Shown here: positions 1 through 8,881 of the stretch, piece after piece
Numbering within the stretch: the stretch's first letter is position 1
How the letters are laid out: each line of letters begins with the position of its first letter
Source: Akkermansiaceae bacterium
GTDB lineage: Bacteria; Verrucomicrobiota; Verrucomicrobiia; Verrucomicrobiales; Akkermansiaceae
DNA: 61,735 nt
Reading direction: 5' to 3'
Assembly: GCA_015061985.1 (NCBI GenBank)
Contig: SUVN01000014.1
Coordinates: 1 to 61,735, forward strand
The notes under the pieces: generated by a model
Database searches by the model: none
What the model was told of the DNA's origin: nothing
What the model saw: the letters and a program-made list of their open reading frames with translations, nothing else
Position numbers and translations under genes: made by a program

Positions 1-13
1 TCTTGGTGTTCCA

Positions 14-34
14 TGGCATAATGAGATTATGCCA
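14..34. repeat. 8-bp perfect inverted repeat
   Basis: TGGCATAA and TTATGCCA form a perfect 8-bp inverted repeat around a 5-nt loop. It lies just before the direct repeats at 51-118. It has no T-run, so it is a poor terminator; it may belong to the end of an element or gene lying left of the window. Confidence 0.4.
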
Positions 35-50
35 CATGTCTATCCAAAAG

Positions 51-118
51 TGTAACCTATGTCCTGGAACTTGTGTTACCTATGTGGTGGTACTTTTTTG
101 TTACCCCTGTCCTGGGCG
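51..118. repeat. Three degenerate 20-bp direct repeats, possible IS-end remnant
   Basis: Three copies of a unit resembling TGTTACCTATGTCCTGGAAC start at 51, 73 and 99. The first two differ at only a few positions; the third is more degenerate (TACCCCTGTCCTGG). Multiple short repeats beginning with TGT are typical of transposase-binding ends of IS21/IS481-like elements (family knowledge). No transposase lies to the right, so this would be a remnant or the edge of an element outside the window. Confidence 0.4.
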
Positions 119-212
119 CGCGCCAATGTTGCTGAAATTTCTACTGCTTACAAAATCTTTGGGATACGTATGCTAAAAACCCGGGAGCATCTGTTTTGCG
201 CTTGCGGCAGGT

Positions 213-569
213 ATGAAGAGTATGCTAGACTTCCCCGTGCATACCTGTTTTCTGCTTATTCTGTTGCTGCTGATTCTACCCGGCCGGATATGGAGCAAAG
301 AGGGGAATCTCGCTACCCTCGCCCTGCGATGCGCTCTGGGAGAAAACCTCATCTTCTTCTTTCTTTTTCCCATTTTATGGGTGGATGACACCCCGGATGC
401 AGTGGCAATCTGCTGGGTAACAGCCATGATTGTATTATTCCTGCTGTCACTGGGGCTGACCGCTGCCCGCTTTACGCGATTCAAGCCCGCAGTCATGCTG
501 TTTGCCTTTCTGCCCATCATGTTGTTGCTCTGCATCCGATGCTTCGACTGCCTGTTCCTCCTGCCGTGA
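213..569 (+). CDS. Small hydrophobic membrane protein
   Basis: A 118-residue protein of unknown function with about three hydrophobic segments (roughly residues 11-25, 45-60 and 65-110), so probably an inner-membrane protein. I recognise no family. The start is uncertain. ATG 213 gives the longest product, but TTGCGG (202-207), an 18-bp spacer and TAGACT (226-231) end 5 nt before an in-frame GTG at 237. In the style of neighbouring genes a leaderless start at 237 (110 residues) is attractive. It lies about 50 nt upstream of the next membrane protein gene. Confidence 0.55.
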   Translation: MKSMLDFPVHTCFLLILLLLILPGRIWSKEGNLATLALRCALGENLIFFFLFPILWVDDTPDAVAICWVTAMIVLFLLSLGLTAARFTRFKPAVMLFAFLPIMLLLCIRCFDCLFLLP

Positions 570-584
570 TGCTGCGATTCCGGC

Positions 585-613
585 TTGCCGATTCCGGGCA
601 GATGTGGTAGGCT
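585..613 (+). promoter_or_regulatory. Promoter placing the -10 box 7 nt before a GTG start
   Basis: TTGCCG (585-590), a 17-bp spacer and TAGGCT (608-613). Seven bases later comes GTG 621, so the transcript probably starts at or next to the start codon. This decides the start of the gene that follows. Confidence 0.6.
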
Positions 614-620
614 CAGTGCT

Positions 621-1307
621 GTGAAAATTGACACCGAAACCAGCCAGACGGACTTGCAGCGCCTCTACGACATGACGCTGCGGCGGGAATTTCTCCGGTG
701 TACCCCGCTGAATCTGAAGGTATTTCTTCGCTATGCAGTTCTGTTTCTGCTCTTTCCCGGGATGCTCCTCGGGTTCAAGGCGGGCATTCTGGTCACTATC
801 GCTTTCTGCGGAATCCTGACAGGCATTCTGATTTTCGGGGGAGAGACCGTCTCCACCATAGCCATCTGTGTGTGGCTCGCGCTGGGGCTGCTGGCACTGG
901 CACGGGTGAACTGGGGTGTCATCCGCCGCGCTCGGGACGAACGCCGCCGCCGCGCAGCATACCGTCCGGCCACTCCCGGGCTGAAGCATGCCCGCTCTGC
1001 CCCGCAAAAAACCGTTCTGAAATGGCATCCCGGTGAGCGCGGCAAGCTCGTGGCTCGTCTCACCGTCAGCGCACGCGAAAAAGGAGTCTGTGCCATGCTG
1101 CTGAGCTTCCGTGATTATGACGGCCGCCGCATCATGACCGGCGGGGTGGAGGGCACCTGTATCGTGCAGAGCAACGGACAACCCGGGCAGGACTTCCACG
1201 CGCTCATCCTCTACCGTCTGGAGGCCGGCAATCACGAGCTATCCTGGGCCATGCCCGGGGATAAAGGCCCGCTGCAGGCAGAAATCAGTCAGATAAACAG
1301 ACTGTAA
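621..1307 (+). CDS. Membrane protein of unknown function
   Basis: A 228-residue protein with two or three adjacent membrane segments at about residues 30-90 and an arginine-rich cytoplasmic stretch after them (RRARDERRRRAAY). A soluble C-terminal half of about 120 residues looks beta-rich. No family was recognised. GTG 621 is preferred over upstream in-frame codons because a good promoter ends 7 nt before it; no Shine-Dalgarno sequence is visible. Confidence 0.7.
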   Translation: MKIDTETSQTDLQRLYDMTLRREFLRCTPLNLKVFLRYAVLFLLFPGMLLGFKAGILVTIAFCGILTGILIFGGETVSTIAICVWLALGLLALARVNWGVIRRARDERRRRAAYRPATPGLKHARSAPQKTVLKWHPGERGKLVARLTVSAREKGVCAMLLSFRDYDGRRIMTGGVEGTCIVQSNGQPGQDFHALILYRLEAGNHELSWAMPGDKGPLQAEISQINRL

Positions 1308-1321
1308 TGCGCAACTTTTGC

Positions 1322-1349
1322 TTGTCATTTCCGGGAGTCGGCGTAGACT
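1322..1349 (+). promoter_or_regulatory. Promoter with very short leader
   Basis: TTGTCA (1322-1327), 16 bp, TAGACT (1344-1349). ATG 1359 follows after 9 nt, giving an mRNA leader of a few bases at most. Confidence 0.6.
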
Positions 1350-1358
1350 GGTGGTGAC

Positions 1359-2405
1359 ATGAATGCACAAGTGGCAAATCTGAAAGCATACTTATTGCAA
1401 CACTACGCAGCGGAGGAATGGCCCACCCTGCTGGAACAGACAGAGAGCTGGGCAGAATCCCGTCCGCTGGAAGGGCTGACCATTCTGGACGCTACGCCCA
1501 TCTTTCACAATACGCTGGCCAAGCACCTCGCGCTGCTTGCAGCCGGAGCAGAGCTGCTGCTGCCGAACAAGCCCGCCATCTGCGACCCGGCGGCTCTCCG
1601 CGTGGCGGAATCCTTCGGCATACGGCGCGCGGAAAAAGGTCGGACGGATTTTGACATCATTCTGGATTGTGCCGGGCAATTCAACCGCCTGCACCCCCGC
1701 CTGGGCTTCTGCGAGCTGACCCGCAGCGGCGTGGCCCGACTGGAGCGAGTCCATCACCCCGTCTTTGTGGTCGATTCCGGGCGAATCAAACGCATTGAGA
1801 CGCAATTGGGAACCGGCAATGGCTTTTTCCGGGCCCTGGAGAAACTGGGGCACACGGATATGGCCGGCAAGTCGCTGGTGGTCGTGGGATACGGCAAGGT
1901 GGGACGCGGTGTCGTCAACTATGCCCTCGAACGCCGGATGCGGGTCACCGTGGCAGACATCCGGGATGTCCGGGAAGAGATTCCGGAGGGCGTTCGCTAT
2001 GTGGGCATGGATGATTCAGAAGCGCTGACCGCCGCCATCACGCGCTCCTGGTGCACAGTCACCTGCTCCGGAAAAATCAACGCCCTGCGCCGCCGTATAG
2101 ATGCCTCTGCCGTACACAACTCTCCCGCCCTGCTGGCCAACCTGGGGGTGGAGGACGAGTTTGGCTCCGACATTGCCCCCGCGCGAGTCCTCAACCGCAA
2201 AGCACCGCTGAACTTCATCCTGGAGGAGCCCACCGCCATGTGCTTCATCGAAACCACGATGGCGCTGCACAACGCCTGTGCGCTGGAGCTGCTGACAGCG
2301 GATTTACCCCACCACCTCATGCCCCCGCCGTCAGATGTGGAGGAGCGGTTGCTGCGCATCGCTGCTACACGGGGACAAATCGGTTCTGCCATCAATCTGT
2401 TATAA
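1359..2405 (+). CDS. Adenosylhomocysteinase-like NAD-binding protein
   Basis: A 348-residue cytoplasmic protein resembling the NAD-binding half of S-adenosylhomocysteine hydrolase. A Rossmann glycine loop G-Y-G-K-V-G-R-G sits at residues 177-184, in a context like the GYGDVGKG loop of the genuine ahcY product in this window. The N-terminal part (ILDATPIFHNTLAKHLALL...) recalls the substrate domain, but the protein is over 100 residues shorter than a normal AdoHcy hydrolase and the usual HLT and STQDH active-site signatures are not visible. It is probably a paralogue with changed or lost hydrolase activity, or an NAD sensor or dehydrogenase; substrate unknown. It appears monocistronic. Confidence 0.7.
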   Translation: MNAQVANLKAYLLQHYAAEEWPTLLEQTESWAESRPLEGLTILDATPIFHNTLAKHLALLAAGAELLLPNKPAICDPAALRVAESFGIRRAEKGRTDFDIILDCAGQFNRLHPRLGFCELTRSGVARLERVHHPVFVVDSGRIKRIETQLGTGNGFFRALEKLGHTDMAGKSLVVVGYGKVGRGVVNYALERRMRVTVADIRDVREEIPEGVRYVGMDDSEALTAAITRSWCTVTCSGKINALRRRIDASAVHNSPALLANLGVEDEFGSDIAPARVLNRKAPLNFILEEPTAMCFIETTMALHNACALELLTADLPHHLMPPPSDVEERLLRIAATRGQIGSAINLL

Positions 2406-2439
2406 CCGGGCGCTGACGCATTTCATCCGGCAATAGAGA

Positions 2440-2468
2440 TTGCAGGTGCGCAGCAGATACGCTAATAT
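2440..2468 (+). promoter_or_regulatory. Promoter with short leader
   Basis: TTGCAG (2440-2445), 17 bp, TAATAT (2463-2468), then AGGAGT and ATG 2475. The six bases between the -10 box and the ATG also read as a Shine-Dalgarno, but would hardly be transcribed. Confidence 0.55.
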
Positions 2469-2474
2469 AGGAGT

Positions 2475-3596
2475 ATGCTCAGTAAGCTCATCTTTTCCAT
2501 GCGTGTGTTGGTAACGGCGGTGCTGGCGCTGCTGTTCCTATGCTGCGCCTCGTTCCCGGACTCCATCATCCCGCCCGACCCGGCGGCGCGGTATGCCGAG
2601 GATTTCACCATCCACTTCTTCCACGACAAGATGTGGTTCTGGGCCATACTGGTGCTGGAATTCTGGGTACTCATCGGCCCGAAGCGCAACCGGGTATGGT
2701 TCTGCGGCGTACTGCCCGTATTCATCATCGCGTTGCTGGCCTGGCCGGTGCTGGGAGCAGTCCGGCCGGAGCTGGTGCAGGCCACGCACAGCTACCAGGG
2801 CGGCATGCTCACCACGGGACTGGGAATCATGGCCATCTATGTGGCGGCCGGCTCCATTGTGCGACTGGTGCTGGCGCACCATCTCTTCCCGGAATCGGAT
2901 GAACCCGCAGAAACCAGCGGTGATATAGAAGCCTCAGTGCTGGACTCTCTGCAACCCCGAACGGTGGAAGAAATCGCTGCAGACCCGCAGCGCCCCGCCC
3001 CCAACTTCCTCTTCGGGGAAGCGGATATGGAACGCGTCATCGGCTTCCGCGCCGTCATTCGCCGCTACTTCCGGCAGAAGCATGTGCGGCTGGCTATCCT
3101 CATCTTCGTGATTCTGATGGGTATCGGCTGGGTGCTGCTCTACCCGCAGCCCACGGAGGAGGAAGCGCTGGCGCGGGACATGGGTATCATGTTCAACACC
3201 CGCACGCTCCGCAATGGGCAAACCGTGGCCACCCCCGCCGCCGTGCATGCGGCCTACCGGGTCATGGACTACATCTCCCGCCACGAAGCCTTTGCCGGCT
3301 ATACCCCGGCGCAGGCTGAGCAATGGCTCCGGCTTGACAAAGTGCCGGAAGCCTACCGCCGCAAACTGCGCGATGAGAGCGATATCGAGCTGGCCTCCGT
3401 GGACAATTTATTCGAAAGCCGCACACGTTTCCTCACCGTCACGGACGGTCGCCGCTGGGCAGTCCTCTACATCCGTACCAATGCCGAGGGGGACAAAATC
3501 AATGTGGCAGAGGTGCAGGACGCGGGGTGGAACGCCGTGGTAGATGCTGAGCGCCGCGACTTCGGCATGGAGTTCGGCCGCGACCGCCTGAGATAA
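2475..3596 (+). CDS. Multi-pass membrane protein of unknown function
   Basis: A 373-residue protein. The N-terminal half has a hydrophobic leader and three further membrane segments (about residues 10-30, 53-68, 75-95, 115-135). A charged middle part is followed by another membrane segment near residue 205-222, then a soluble C-terminal domain of about 150 residues. That domain contains YTPAQAEQWLRL and reads as small helical plus beta elements. No catalytic motif or family was recognised. The gene ends 15 nt before the thioesterase gene, so the two are likely cotranscribed. Confidence 0.75.
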   Translation: MLSKLIFSMRVLVTAVLALLFLCCASFPDSIIPPDPAARYAEDFTIHFFHDKMWFWAILVLEFWVLIGPKRNRVWFCGVLPVFIIALLAWPVLGAVRPELVQATHSYQGGMLTTGLGIMAIYVAAGSIVRLVLAHHLFPESDEPAETSGDIEASVLDSLQPRTVEEIAADPQRPAPNFLFGEADMERVIGFRAVIRRYFRQKHVRLAILIFVILMGIGWVLLYPQPTEEEALARDMGIMFNTRTLRNGQTVATPAAVHAAYRVMDYISRHEAFAGYTPAQAEQWLRLDKVPEAYRRKLRDESDIELASVDNLFESRTRFLTVTDGRRWAVLYIRTNAEGDKINVAEVQDAGWNAVVDAERRDFGMEFGRDRLR

Positions 3597-3611
3597 CAAC
3601 ACCGTTTGATT

Positions 3612-4004
3612 ATGCCCGCCTTCACCTATTCCCGCCGCATAGCCTTCCACGAGACTGATGCCGCCGGTATCGTCTACTTTGCCAATTATTTCCGTCTGGC
3701 AGAGGAGGCAGAGACCCACGCCCTCGCCTCGCTTGCCACGGCAGAAGTCTTCCGCAGCTTCGCCTACCCCCGCGTGCATGCAGAGGCGGATTACCACGCG
3801 CCCCTGCGCTTCTTTGAAGAAGTCACCGTGCAAGCGCGCATCACCCGCGTCGGCAGCAGCTCCCTGCACTGGGAGTACCTCATCAGCGGTGCGGCCGGGC
3901 GCTGCGCCACCGTGCGCTGCGTCTCGACCCGCCGCCACATCAGCACCGGAGCAGCGGCTCCTTACAGCGAGGCAGAGCGAGCCGCGCTGGCAGCCCTCCT
4001 GTGA
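3612..4004 (+). CDS. Hotdog-fold acyl-CoA thioesterase (4HBT/YbgC type)
   Basis: A 130-residue protein of the 4-hydroxybenzoyl-CoA thioesterase family. The signature F-H-E-T-D-A-A-G-I-V-Y-F-A-N-Y near residues 13-27 carries the family's catalytic aspartate. Such enzymes hydrolyse short or aromatic acyl-CoAs; dihydroxynaphthoyl-CoA (menaquinone pathway) is one possibility that the sequence cannot decide. ATG 3612 fits the family N terminus better than the in-frame TTG at 3606. Its 3' end overlaps that of the converging hydrolase gene by about 40 nt. Confidence 0.85.
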   Translation: MPAFTYSRRIAFHETDAAGIVYFANYFRLAEEAETHALASLATAEVFRSFAYPRVHAEADYHAPLRFFEEVTVQARITRVGSSSLHWEYLISGAAGRCATVRCVSTRRHISTGAAAPYSEAERAALAALL

Positions 4005-5680
4005 CGGCGCGGCTGCTTCTGCGCTTTGTTCTCCTTGAGGTAGTCCAGCAGAATGGCGCTCAGGCGTTCGGCTGTTTCGGGCACGTCCTGCACGGAATGG
4101 TCGGACGGCACGATTGTCTCCGTTCCCCAGCCGATGTGGCTGGACCAGTACGGCACCACGCCGTCGGAGCTCTTCGGCGTATCGCCCCGGCCACGGTCGC
4201 CGATGATGGAATGAGTCGGTACCGGGCGCACGGAAAGGTTCTGCAAGCCTGTGATGGAATAACTATCCGGCGAAAGCTGGCGGGTGCTGGTGAACCACTC
4301 CGTCATACGCTCCGGCTGCATGATGAGACTGTCCTGCTGCAGGGTGGCGATATTATACACCTCTCCAATCAACTGCTGCGGCAGTTTCACCAGACGGATA
4401 AGCCAGTTCACTATCCCATAGGTGGCCATGGGGGCTCCGCGATGCGGCGTGGCCAGATACACCACCATGCCTGCACCCACGGGACGGAAAAAATAATCCG
4501 TGCGAAACGGCTCCAGCCCGGCGGGCAGCGGCTTATCCACATACTCAGGGCGAATGTATTGCTTCATCTTATTGCTGCGGAAAGTCCCCTCGGCTCTTTC
4601 CAGCATCTTCCAGGGTTCCACACACTGGCTGTAGCGGGTAATCAACCCACCCATGGAGTGACCTACCACTACCATCTTCTCCCAGTTGCGGTTCTTTTTC
4701 TGCGGGTCCAACTTCTCGCGGGCTACTTTCAACGCCTTGCGGTATTCATCTGCCGTCAGCGTCCAGGCCACACCCGTAGGATAATTGAAGTACCAGAACT
4801 GGTAATTGTTGCGGATTTCCGGGTGGGCCATCAGACGGTTCACCAGGTTATTGAACGTGCTCGCGCTGGACATGAGTCCGTGGGTCAGAATCACGGGTAT
4901 CCGGTTCGGGTTGTAGCGCTCCATGCAGGTGAGCCCCATGGTATCGCGCAACTTCTGCGGCTGCAACATCCCCAGCAGGCGGTCATCTTTCACCTTGGTC
5001 AGCGACCAGTATACCTCGATAGGGGCAGAGAAATCCGCCGCCAGCACATAGTTGTGTTTCCCTACGGGGATGGCTTCCGTCCGCAACCGCTCCACCAGAT
5101 GCAGCTGCGGCTTCTTCGACCGAGAATCCGGAAAGCGCAATACAACCGTCAGTGTGCTCACCGTCCCGCGGTCGCGGAATCCCACCACGCGATCCGATTT
5201 CTCCACCTTACCCGCCGGTATCACACCGACAATCGGCACCCCCAGCCCGCGAACGGTCACGCGCTCTTCCAGCTCCTCCGGCTCAATTTCCTCTGCCGGC
5301 ACCATATCGTCATACACCATGCGCAGCGGGCGGTTCGGGCGCTTCCCGGCATAGAACAAATCCACGTGTTTCGGATTCAAATCCACATCGTTATCGATGG
5401 CCCGCAGAGCATCGAGGCGCAAGCGCCGCACCAGCGTCATGAGCTTTTCATTGTAGCGCTCCAGGGCCGCCCCCCGCTCTTCCTCGCTCGCGCGGGAGCT
5501 CTTCAGAATATTCCATTCCGCGCGAATCGACTCTATCAGCGCGACATCGCCCTGCTCACGGCGGCTCACCGCCGGCTCCCGGGGCGTGGGAATCAGCGGC
5601 GTGGCACAGCCCACCCAGCTGAAAGCCACCAGCAGCATGAGCCAGAAGCGCATCTGTTTCAACATACTCAGCCTCTTCAT
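3962..5680 (-). CDS. Secreted/lipoprotein alpha/beta hydrolase (lipase-like)
   Basis: A 572-residue exported protein. The N terminus has a basic, hydrophobic leader ending V-G-C-A, a plausible lipoprotein signal, so it may be membrane-anchored. The alpha/beta-hydrolase core shows I-L-T-H-G-L-M-S-S (oxyanion-hole strand) and G-H-S-M-G-G, whose serine is the nucleophile, followed by LATPHRGAPMA, common in PGAP1/lipase-like esterases; SDGVVPYWSSH and PSDHS probably supply the acid and histidine. The ORF is open from ATG 5716, but a promoter (TTGACA, 16 bp, TATTTT) ends 8 nt before ATG 5680, which is preferred. Substrate unknown. Confidence 0.8.
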   Translation of the reverse strand: MKRLSMLKQMRFWLMLLVAFSWVGCATPLIPTPREPAVSRREQGDVALIESIRAEWNILKSSRASEEERGAALERYNEKLMTLVRRLRLDALRAIDNDVDLNPKHVDLFYAGKRPNRPLRMVYDDMVPAEEIEPEELEERVTVRGLGVPIVGVIPAGKVEKSDRVVGFRDRGTVSTLTVVLRFPDSRSKKPQLHLVERLRTEAIPVGKHNYVLAADFSAPIEVYWSLTKVKDDRLLGMLQPQKLRDTMGLTCMERYNPNRIPVILTHGLMSSASTFNNLVNRLMAHPEIRNNYQFWYFNYPTGVAWTLTADEYRKALKVAREKLDPQKKNRNWEKMVVVGHSMGGLITRYSQCVEPWKMLERAEGTFRSNKMKQYIRPEYVDKPLPAGLEPFRTDYFFRPVGAGMVVYLATPHRGAPMATYGIVNWLIRLVKLPQQLIGEVYNIATLQQDSLIMQPERMTEWFTSTRQLSPDSYSITGLQNLSVRPVPTHSIIGDRGRGDTPKSSDGVVPYWSSHIGWGTETIVPSDHSVQDVPETAERLSAILLDYLKENKAQKQPRRHRRAASAARSASL

Positions 5681-5840
5681 TTGCTCATAAAATATCACCC
5701 CTGAAATAATTGTCAAGATTTAACAAATCTATCTTTTAACCCATGCCGAAAAGTTACGGATACAACTCAGAAAACTATTAGGCTCTCCGCGAAGTTAACA
5801 TCTCGTCTAACGCGGCGGCATCGGCCACAATAGGTCGCGC

Positions 5841-7292
5841 ATGAATACCGACCAAAAACTGACCACGGCTGCCGGAGCTCCGGTAGCAGACAATAACAAC
5901 AGCCTCACCGCCGGGCCGCGAGGACCGCAGCTCATGCAGGACGTGTGGTATCTGGAGAAAATCGGACATTTCAATCGGGAGGTTATCCCGGAACGCCGCA
6001 TGCACGCCAAAGGTGCCGGGGCCTTCGGCACATTCCGTGTGACGAACGATATCACGCGCTACACCCGCGCGGGCCTCTTCAACCGCATCGGCAAGGAAAC
6101 GCCCGTCTTTGTGCGCTTTTCCACGGTGGCGGGCGAACGCGGCGCCGCCGATGCGGAGCGGGATATACGCGGATTTGCCGTCAAGTTCTATACCGAGGAA
6201 GGCAACTGGGATTTGGTTGGCAACAACACCCCCGTCTTTTTCATCCGCGACCCGCTCAAGTTCCCGGATCTGAACCACGCCATCAAACGCGACCCCCGCA
6301 CCGGGCTCACCAACCCCACCTCCAACTGGGATTTCTGGACCAGCCTGCCGGAAGCGTTCCACCAGATTACCATCTCCATGAGTGACCGCGGCATCCCCGC
6401 CGATTTCCGACACATGCACGGCTTCGGCAGCCACACTTTCTCCATGATTAATGCCGCCCGTGAGCGGGTGTGGGTCAAGTTTCACTGGATTTGCCAACAG
6501 GGTATCCGCAACCTGACGGATGCGCAGGCGGCGGCCATCATCGCCAAAGACCGCGACAGCTCCGTGCGCGACCTCTTCAACGCCATTGAGCGCGGTGAAT
6601 ACCCCCGCTGGAAACTCTGTATTCAGGTCATGACTCAGGAGCAGGCTCGCAACACCACCTACAACCCCTTTGACCTCACCAAAGTCTGGCCGCATGGGGA
6701 CTTCCCGCTCATCGAGGTGGGTGAAATGGAGCTCAACCGCAATCCGGAAAACTTCTTTGCCGATGTGGAGCAGGCCGCGTTCAACCCTGCCAACATCGTA
6801 CCGGGTATCAGCTTTTCCCCGGACAAGATGTTGCAAGGGCGCCTCTTCGCCTATGGCGATGCCCAACGATACCGCCTCGGAGTCAACCATATGCAGATTC
6901 CCGTCAATCGCCCGCGCTGCCCCTACCACTCCTACCACAAGGACGGGCAAATGCGCACGGACGGTAACAACGGTGCCGCCATCAACTACGAGCCCAACAG
7001 CTTCGGTGAGTGGCAGGAGCAGAAGGAATTCCGCGAGCCTCCCATCCCGATGGACGGAGAGGGCGACCACTGGGACTTCCACGCAGATGATGCGGATTAC
7101 TACTCCCAGCCCCGGGCGCTCTTCCGGCTCATGACCCGTGCGCAGCAGCAGGCCCTCTTCGACAACACCGCCCGCGCCATGGAAACCGTGCCGGAGTTCA
7201 TCAAACGCCGCCACATCGACCACTGCCTCGCCTGTGACCCCGCCTACGGCAAGGGCGTAGCCCGCGCCATGGGTATCGTGCTGCCGCTGTGA
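5841..7292 (+). CDS. katA: Monofunctional haem catalase
   Basis: A 483-residue catalase decomposing hydrogen peroxide, the normal length for small-subunit catalases. Visible hallmarks are the active-site histidine in R-R-M-H-A-K-G-A-G (His55), the distal asparagine in V-G-N-N-T-P (about residue 128), and the proximal haem tyrosine in R-L-F-A-Y-G-D-A (about residue 338). There is no signal peptide, so it is cytoplasmic. It is monocistronic, divergent from the lipase-like gene and convergent with the U32 gene, ending 7 nt from that gene's stop. The 150-bp upstream region holds no operator I can name. The symbol is by family. Confidence 0.95.
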   Translation: MNTDQKLTTAAGAPVADNNNSLTAGPRGPQLMQDVWYLEKIGHFNREVIPERRMHAKGAGAFGTFRVTNDITRYTRAGLFNRIGKETPVFVRFSTVAGERGAADAERDIRGFAVKFYTEEGNWDLVGNNTPVFFIRDPLKFPDLNHAIKRDPRTGLTNPTSNWDFWTSLPEAFHQITISMSDRGIPADFRHMHGFGSHTFSMINAARERVWVKFHWICQQGIRNLTDAQAAAIIAKDRDSSVRDLFNAIERGEYPRWKLCIQVMTQEQARNTTYNPFDLTKVWPHGDFPLIEVGEMELNRNPENFFADVEQAAFNPANIVPGISFSPDKMLQGRLFAYGDAQRYRLGVNHMQIPVNRPRCPYHSYHKDGQMRTDGNNGAAINYEPNSFGEWQEQKEFREPPIPMDGEGDHWDFHADDADYYSQPRALFRLMTRAQQQALFDNTARAMETVPEFIKRRHIDHCLACDPAYGKGVARAMGIVLPL

Positions 7293-7299
7293 GACTATC

Positions 7300-8559
7300 T
7301 CAGCTCAGTTTCCGTCGGGTCACGAGGTAGATCTTATCGCCGTGGCGTACCTTTTGCGGCACGGCGATGAGGGCAGTGGCCCCCTTGGGCGCGGTGGGGA
7401 CAATTTGTGTGACTCCGTTTTCATCGTCGCAGCGAACCTCGGGTACGGTCACGCGGACGATACCGGTGGTGCAGCCGGTGATTTCAATTTTATCTCCGGG
7501 GGAAACAGGCTCTGCCTCCAGACGGATTTCAGCCACACCGGCCTTGGCATACCAGCGCATGACGCGGCCCATGTGGCGCCGCTGCTCCAGCGCCAGGCTG
7601 TTGGAGCAACCGCTCCAGGTGTCCCATTCCTCACCCAGATAATACCCCCCATGCCAGAACTGACGGTTGAACACATGCAGCAGGCGTTCCTCCCACGCTT
7701 CCACTTTCTCCGGGCTCCAGGTACCGACAGCGCAATCCGTCACCGCTTCCTTGTACACCTGGGTAACGGTGGAGACATAGGCCTCTGAGCGCCCGCGGCC
7801 TTCCAGCTTAAAGACAGATACACCGGCTTCCACCAGCTGGTCAATCACGCGGATGGTACAGATATCCTTCGGCGACATGATATACTGGTTGTCGATATCC
7901 ATCTCGAACCCGGTCTCCGTATCCGTGACACGGTATTTGCGGCGGCAAAGCTGGTAGCACTGCCCGCGGTTGGCGCTGCGGTTATAGGCCGCCAGGCTCA
8001 TGCCGCATTTACCGGAGATGCCGATGCAGAGTGCGCCGTGGGCAAAGATTTCGATACGCACCAGCTCACCGGACGGCCCGGTGATATGTTCCCGACGAAT
8101 GGTATCAATGATATGACGAATCTGGCTGAGCTTCAGCTCACGCGCCAGCACCATCACATCCGCATAGGCGGCAAAGAAACGTACGGAACCCACATTGCAG
8201 ACATTCGCCTGCACGGAAATATGCACCTCCAGTCCGATGCTGTGGGCATAGGCAATCACGGCAAGGTCTGCCGCAATGACGGCATCCACCCCTGCGGCTT
8301 TAGCATCGCGCAGCAGCTGCTGCATGGCCTCCAGCTCCTCGTCATAGATAATCACATTGCAGGTCAGGTAGGCCTTGGCCTTGCAGGCATGGCAAAGGCG
8401 CACCACCTTCGGCAAATCCTCCGGCTGAAAGTTCACTGTGGAGCGCGCGCGCATATTGAACATCCCCACGCCGAAATACACACTATCCGCCCCGGCTCGC
8501 AATGCCGCTGCCAGCGATTCATACGACCCCGCCGGAGCCATGATTTCCAATTCCTGCAT
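7300..8559 (-). CDS. Peptidase U32 family protein (TrhP-like tRNA hydroxylation type)
   Basis: A 419-residue U32-family protein. Diagnostic segments are M-A-P-A-G-S-Y-E-S-L at the N terminus, G-A-L-C-I-G-I-S-G-K-C, then N-R-G-Q-C-Y-Q-L-C-R (four cysteines, probable iron-sulfur ligands), and F-K-L-E-G-R-G-R-S-E-A-Y-V. A C-terminal beta domain resembles that of TrhP/YegQ. Characterised relatives hydroxylate uridine 34 of tRNA or a 23S rRNA cytidine (RlhA) using prephenate; the exact RNA target is inferred. The start is ATG 8559, decided by a promoter ending 7 nt before it, rather than an upstream in-frame ATG at 8595. Confidence 0.88.
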   Translation of the reverse strand: MQELEIMAPAGSYESLAAALRAGADSVYFGVGMFNMRARSTVNFQPEDLPKVVRLCHACKAKAYLTCNVIIYDEELEAMQQLLRDAKAAGVDAVIAADLAVIAYAHSIGLEVHISVQANVCNVGSVRFFAAYADVMVLARELKLSQIRHIIDTIRREHITGPSGELVRIEIFAHGALCIGISGKCGMSLAAYNRSANRGQCYQLCRRKYRVTDTETGFEMDIDNQYIMSPKDICTIRVIDQLVEAGVSVFKLEGRGRSEAYVSTVTQVYKEAVTDCAVGTWSPEKVEAWEERLLHVFNRQFWHGGYYLGEEWDTWSGCSNSLALEQRRHMGRVMRWYAKAGVAEIRLEAEPVSPGDKIEITGCTTGIVRVTVPEVRCDDENGVTQIVPTAPKGATALIAVPQKVRHGDKIYLVTRRKLS

Positions 8560-8566
8560 GCGGGGG

Positions 8567-8595
8567 AGTGTAGCGCGTATTCTCTGCTCGGTCAA
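8567..8595 (-). promoter_or_regulatory. Leaderless promoter of the U32 gene
   Basis: Read on the minus strand: TTGACC (8595-8590), exactly 17 bp, TACACT (8572-8567), then 7 nt to ATG 8559. Confidence 0.65.
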
Positions 8596-8881
8596 GACAT
8601 TTCAACAATCGGATTCACCAATGAAAGTAAGGAGATAAAAAAAATTGAAAAAGATTTGAACGATTCTCGCTCCCGCCGTGTCTCCATATTCAGATAGCCC
8701 GCGAGTGTGGGTTCCTGCCAACAAGAGTGCAGGTGTTCTTTTTCATGTAGTTTCAGAGTTGATTGTGCAAAGGCAGGCGTCGTGAGACGCCTGCCTTTGT
8801 TTTCCGACCGTCAAATCAATAGATAAAGGTACTACAACAAACCTGCTACCGCAGACAAACTGGTTACAATTTTCCCACAAC
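8596..8881. other. Intergenic region with strong hairpin
   Basis: No credible ORF. A perfect 13-bp stem (AAAGGCAGGCGTC, loop GTGA) at 8769-8798 followed by GTTTT reads as a terminator on the plus strand. It could also stop minus-strand transcripts from the acyltransferase gene, though there the T-run is poor. A weaker CCTGC/GCAGG hairpin with a T-rich tail lies near 8713-8745. A plus-strand small RNA ending at this terminator is possible, but I found no convincing promoter. Confidence 0.45.
8769..8805 (+). terminator. Rho-independent terminator (13-bp stem)
   Basis: The stem AAAGGCAGGCGTC pairs perfectly with GACGCCTGCCTTT around GTGA and is followed by GTTTTCC. Because the stem is flanked by A and T tracts it may act in both directions. 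Confidence 0.6.

Noticed and set aside
59..388. 109-codon plus-strand frame at the left edge
   Set aside because: Starts inside the direct repeats, overlaps the better-supported membrane protein frame, and has no coherent protein character.
447..1235. 262-codon minus-strand frame
   Set aside because: Antisense to the membrane protein gene at 621-1307; glutamine/histidine-rich shadow with no motif.
4001..5704. 567-codon plus-strand frame opposite the lipase-like gene
   Set aside because: Histidine/arginine-rich shadow; the minus strand has catalytic motifs and a signal peptide.
8640..8700. tRNA-like or tmRNA-like 3' end
   Set aside because: A TTTGAAC...CTCGCTCCC string caught the eye, but no acceptor stem or T stem can be formed on either strand.
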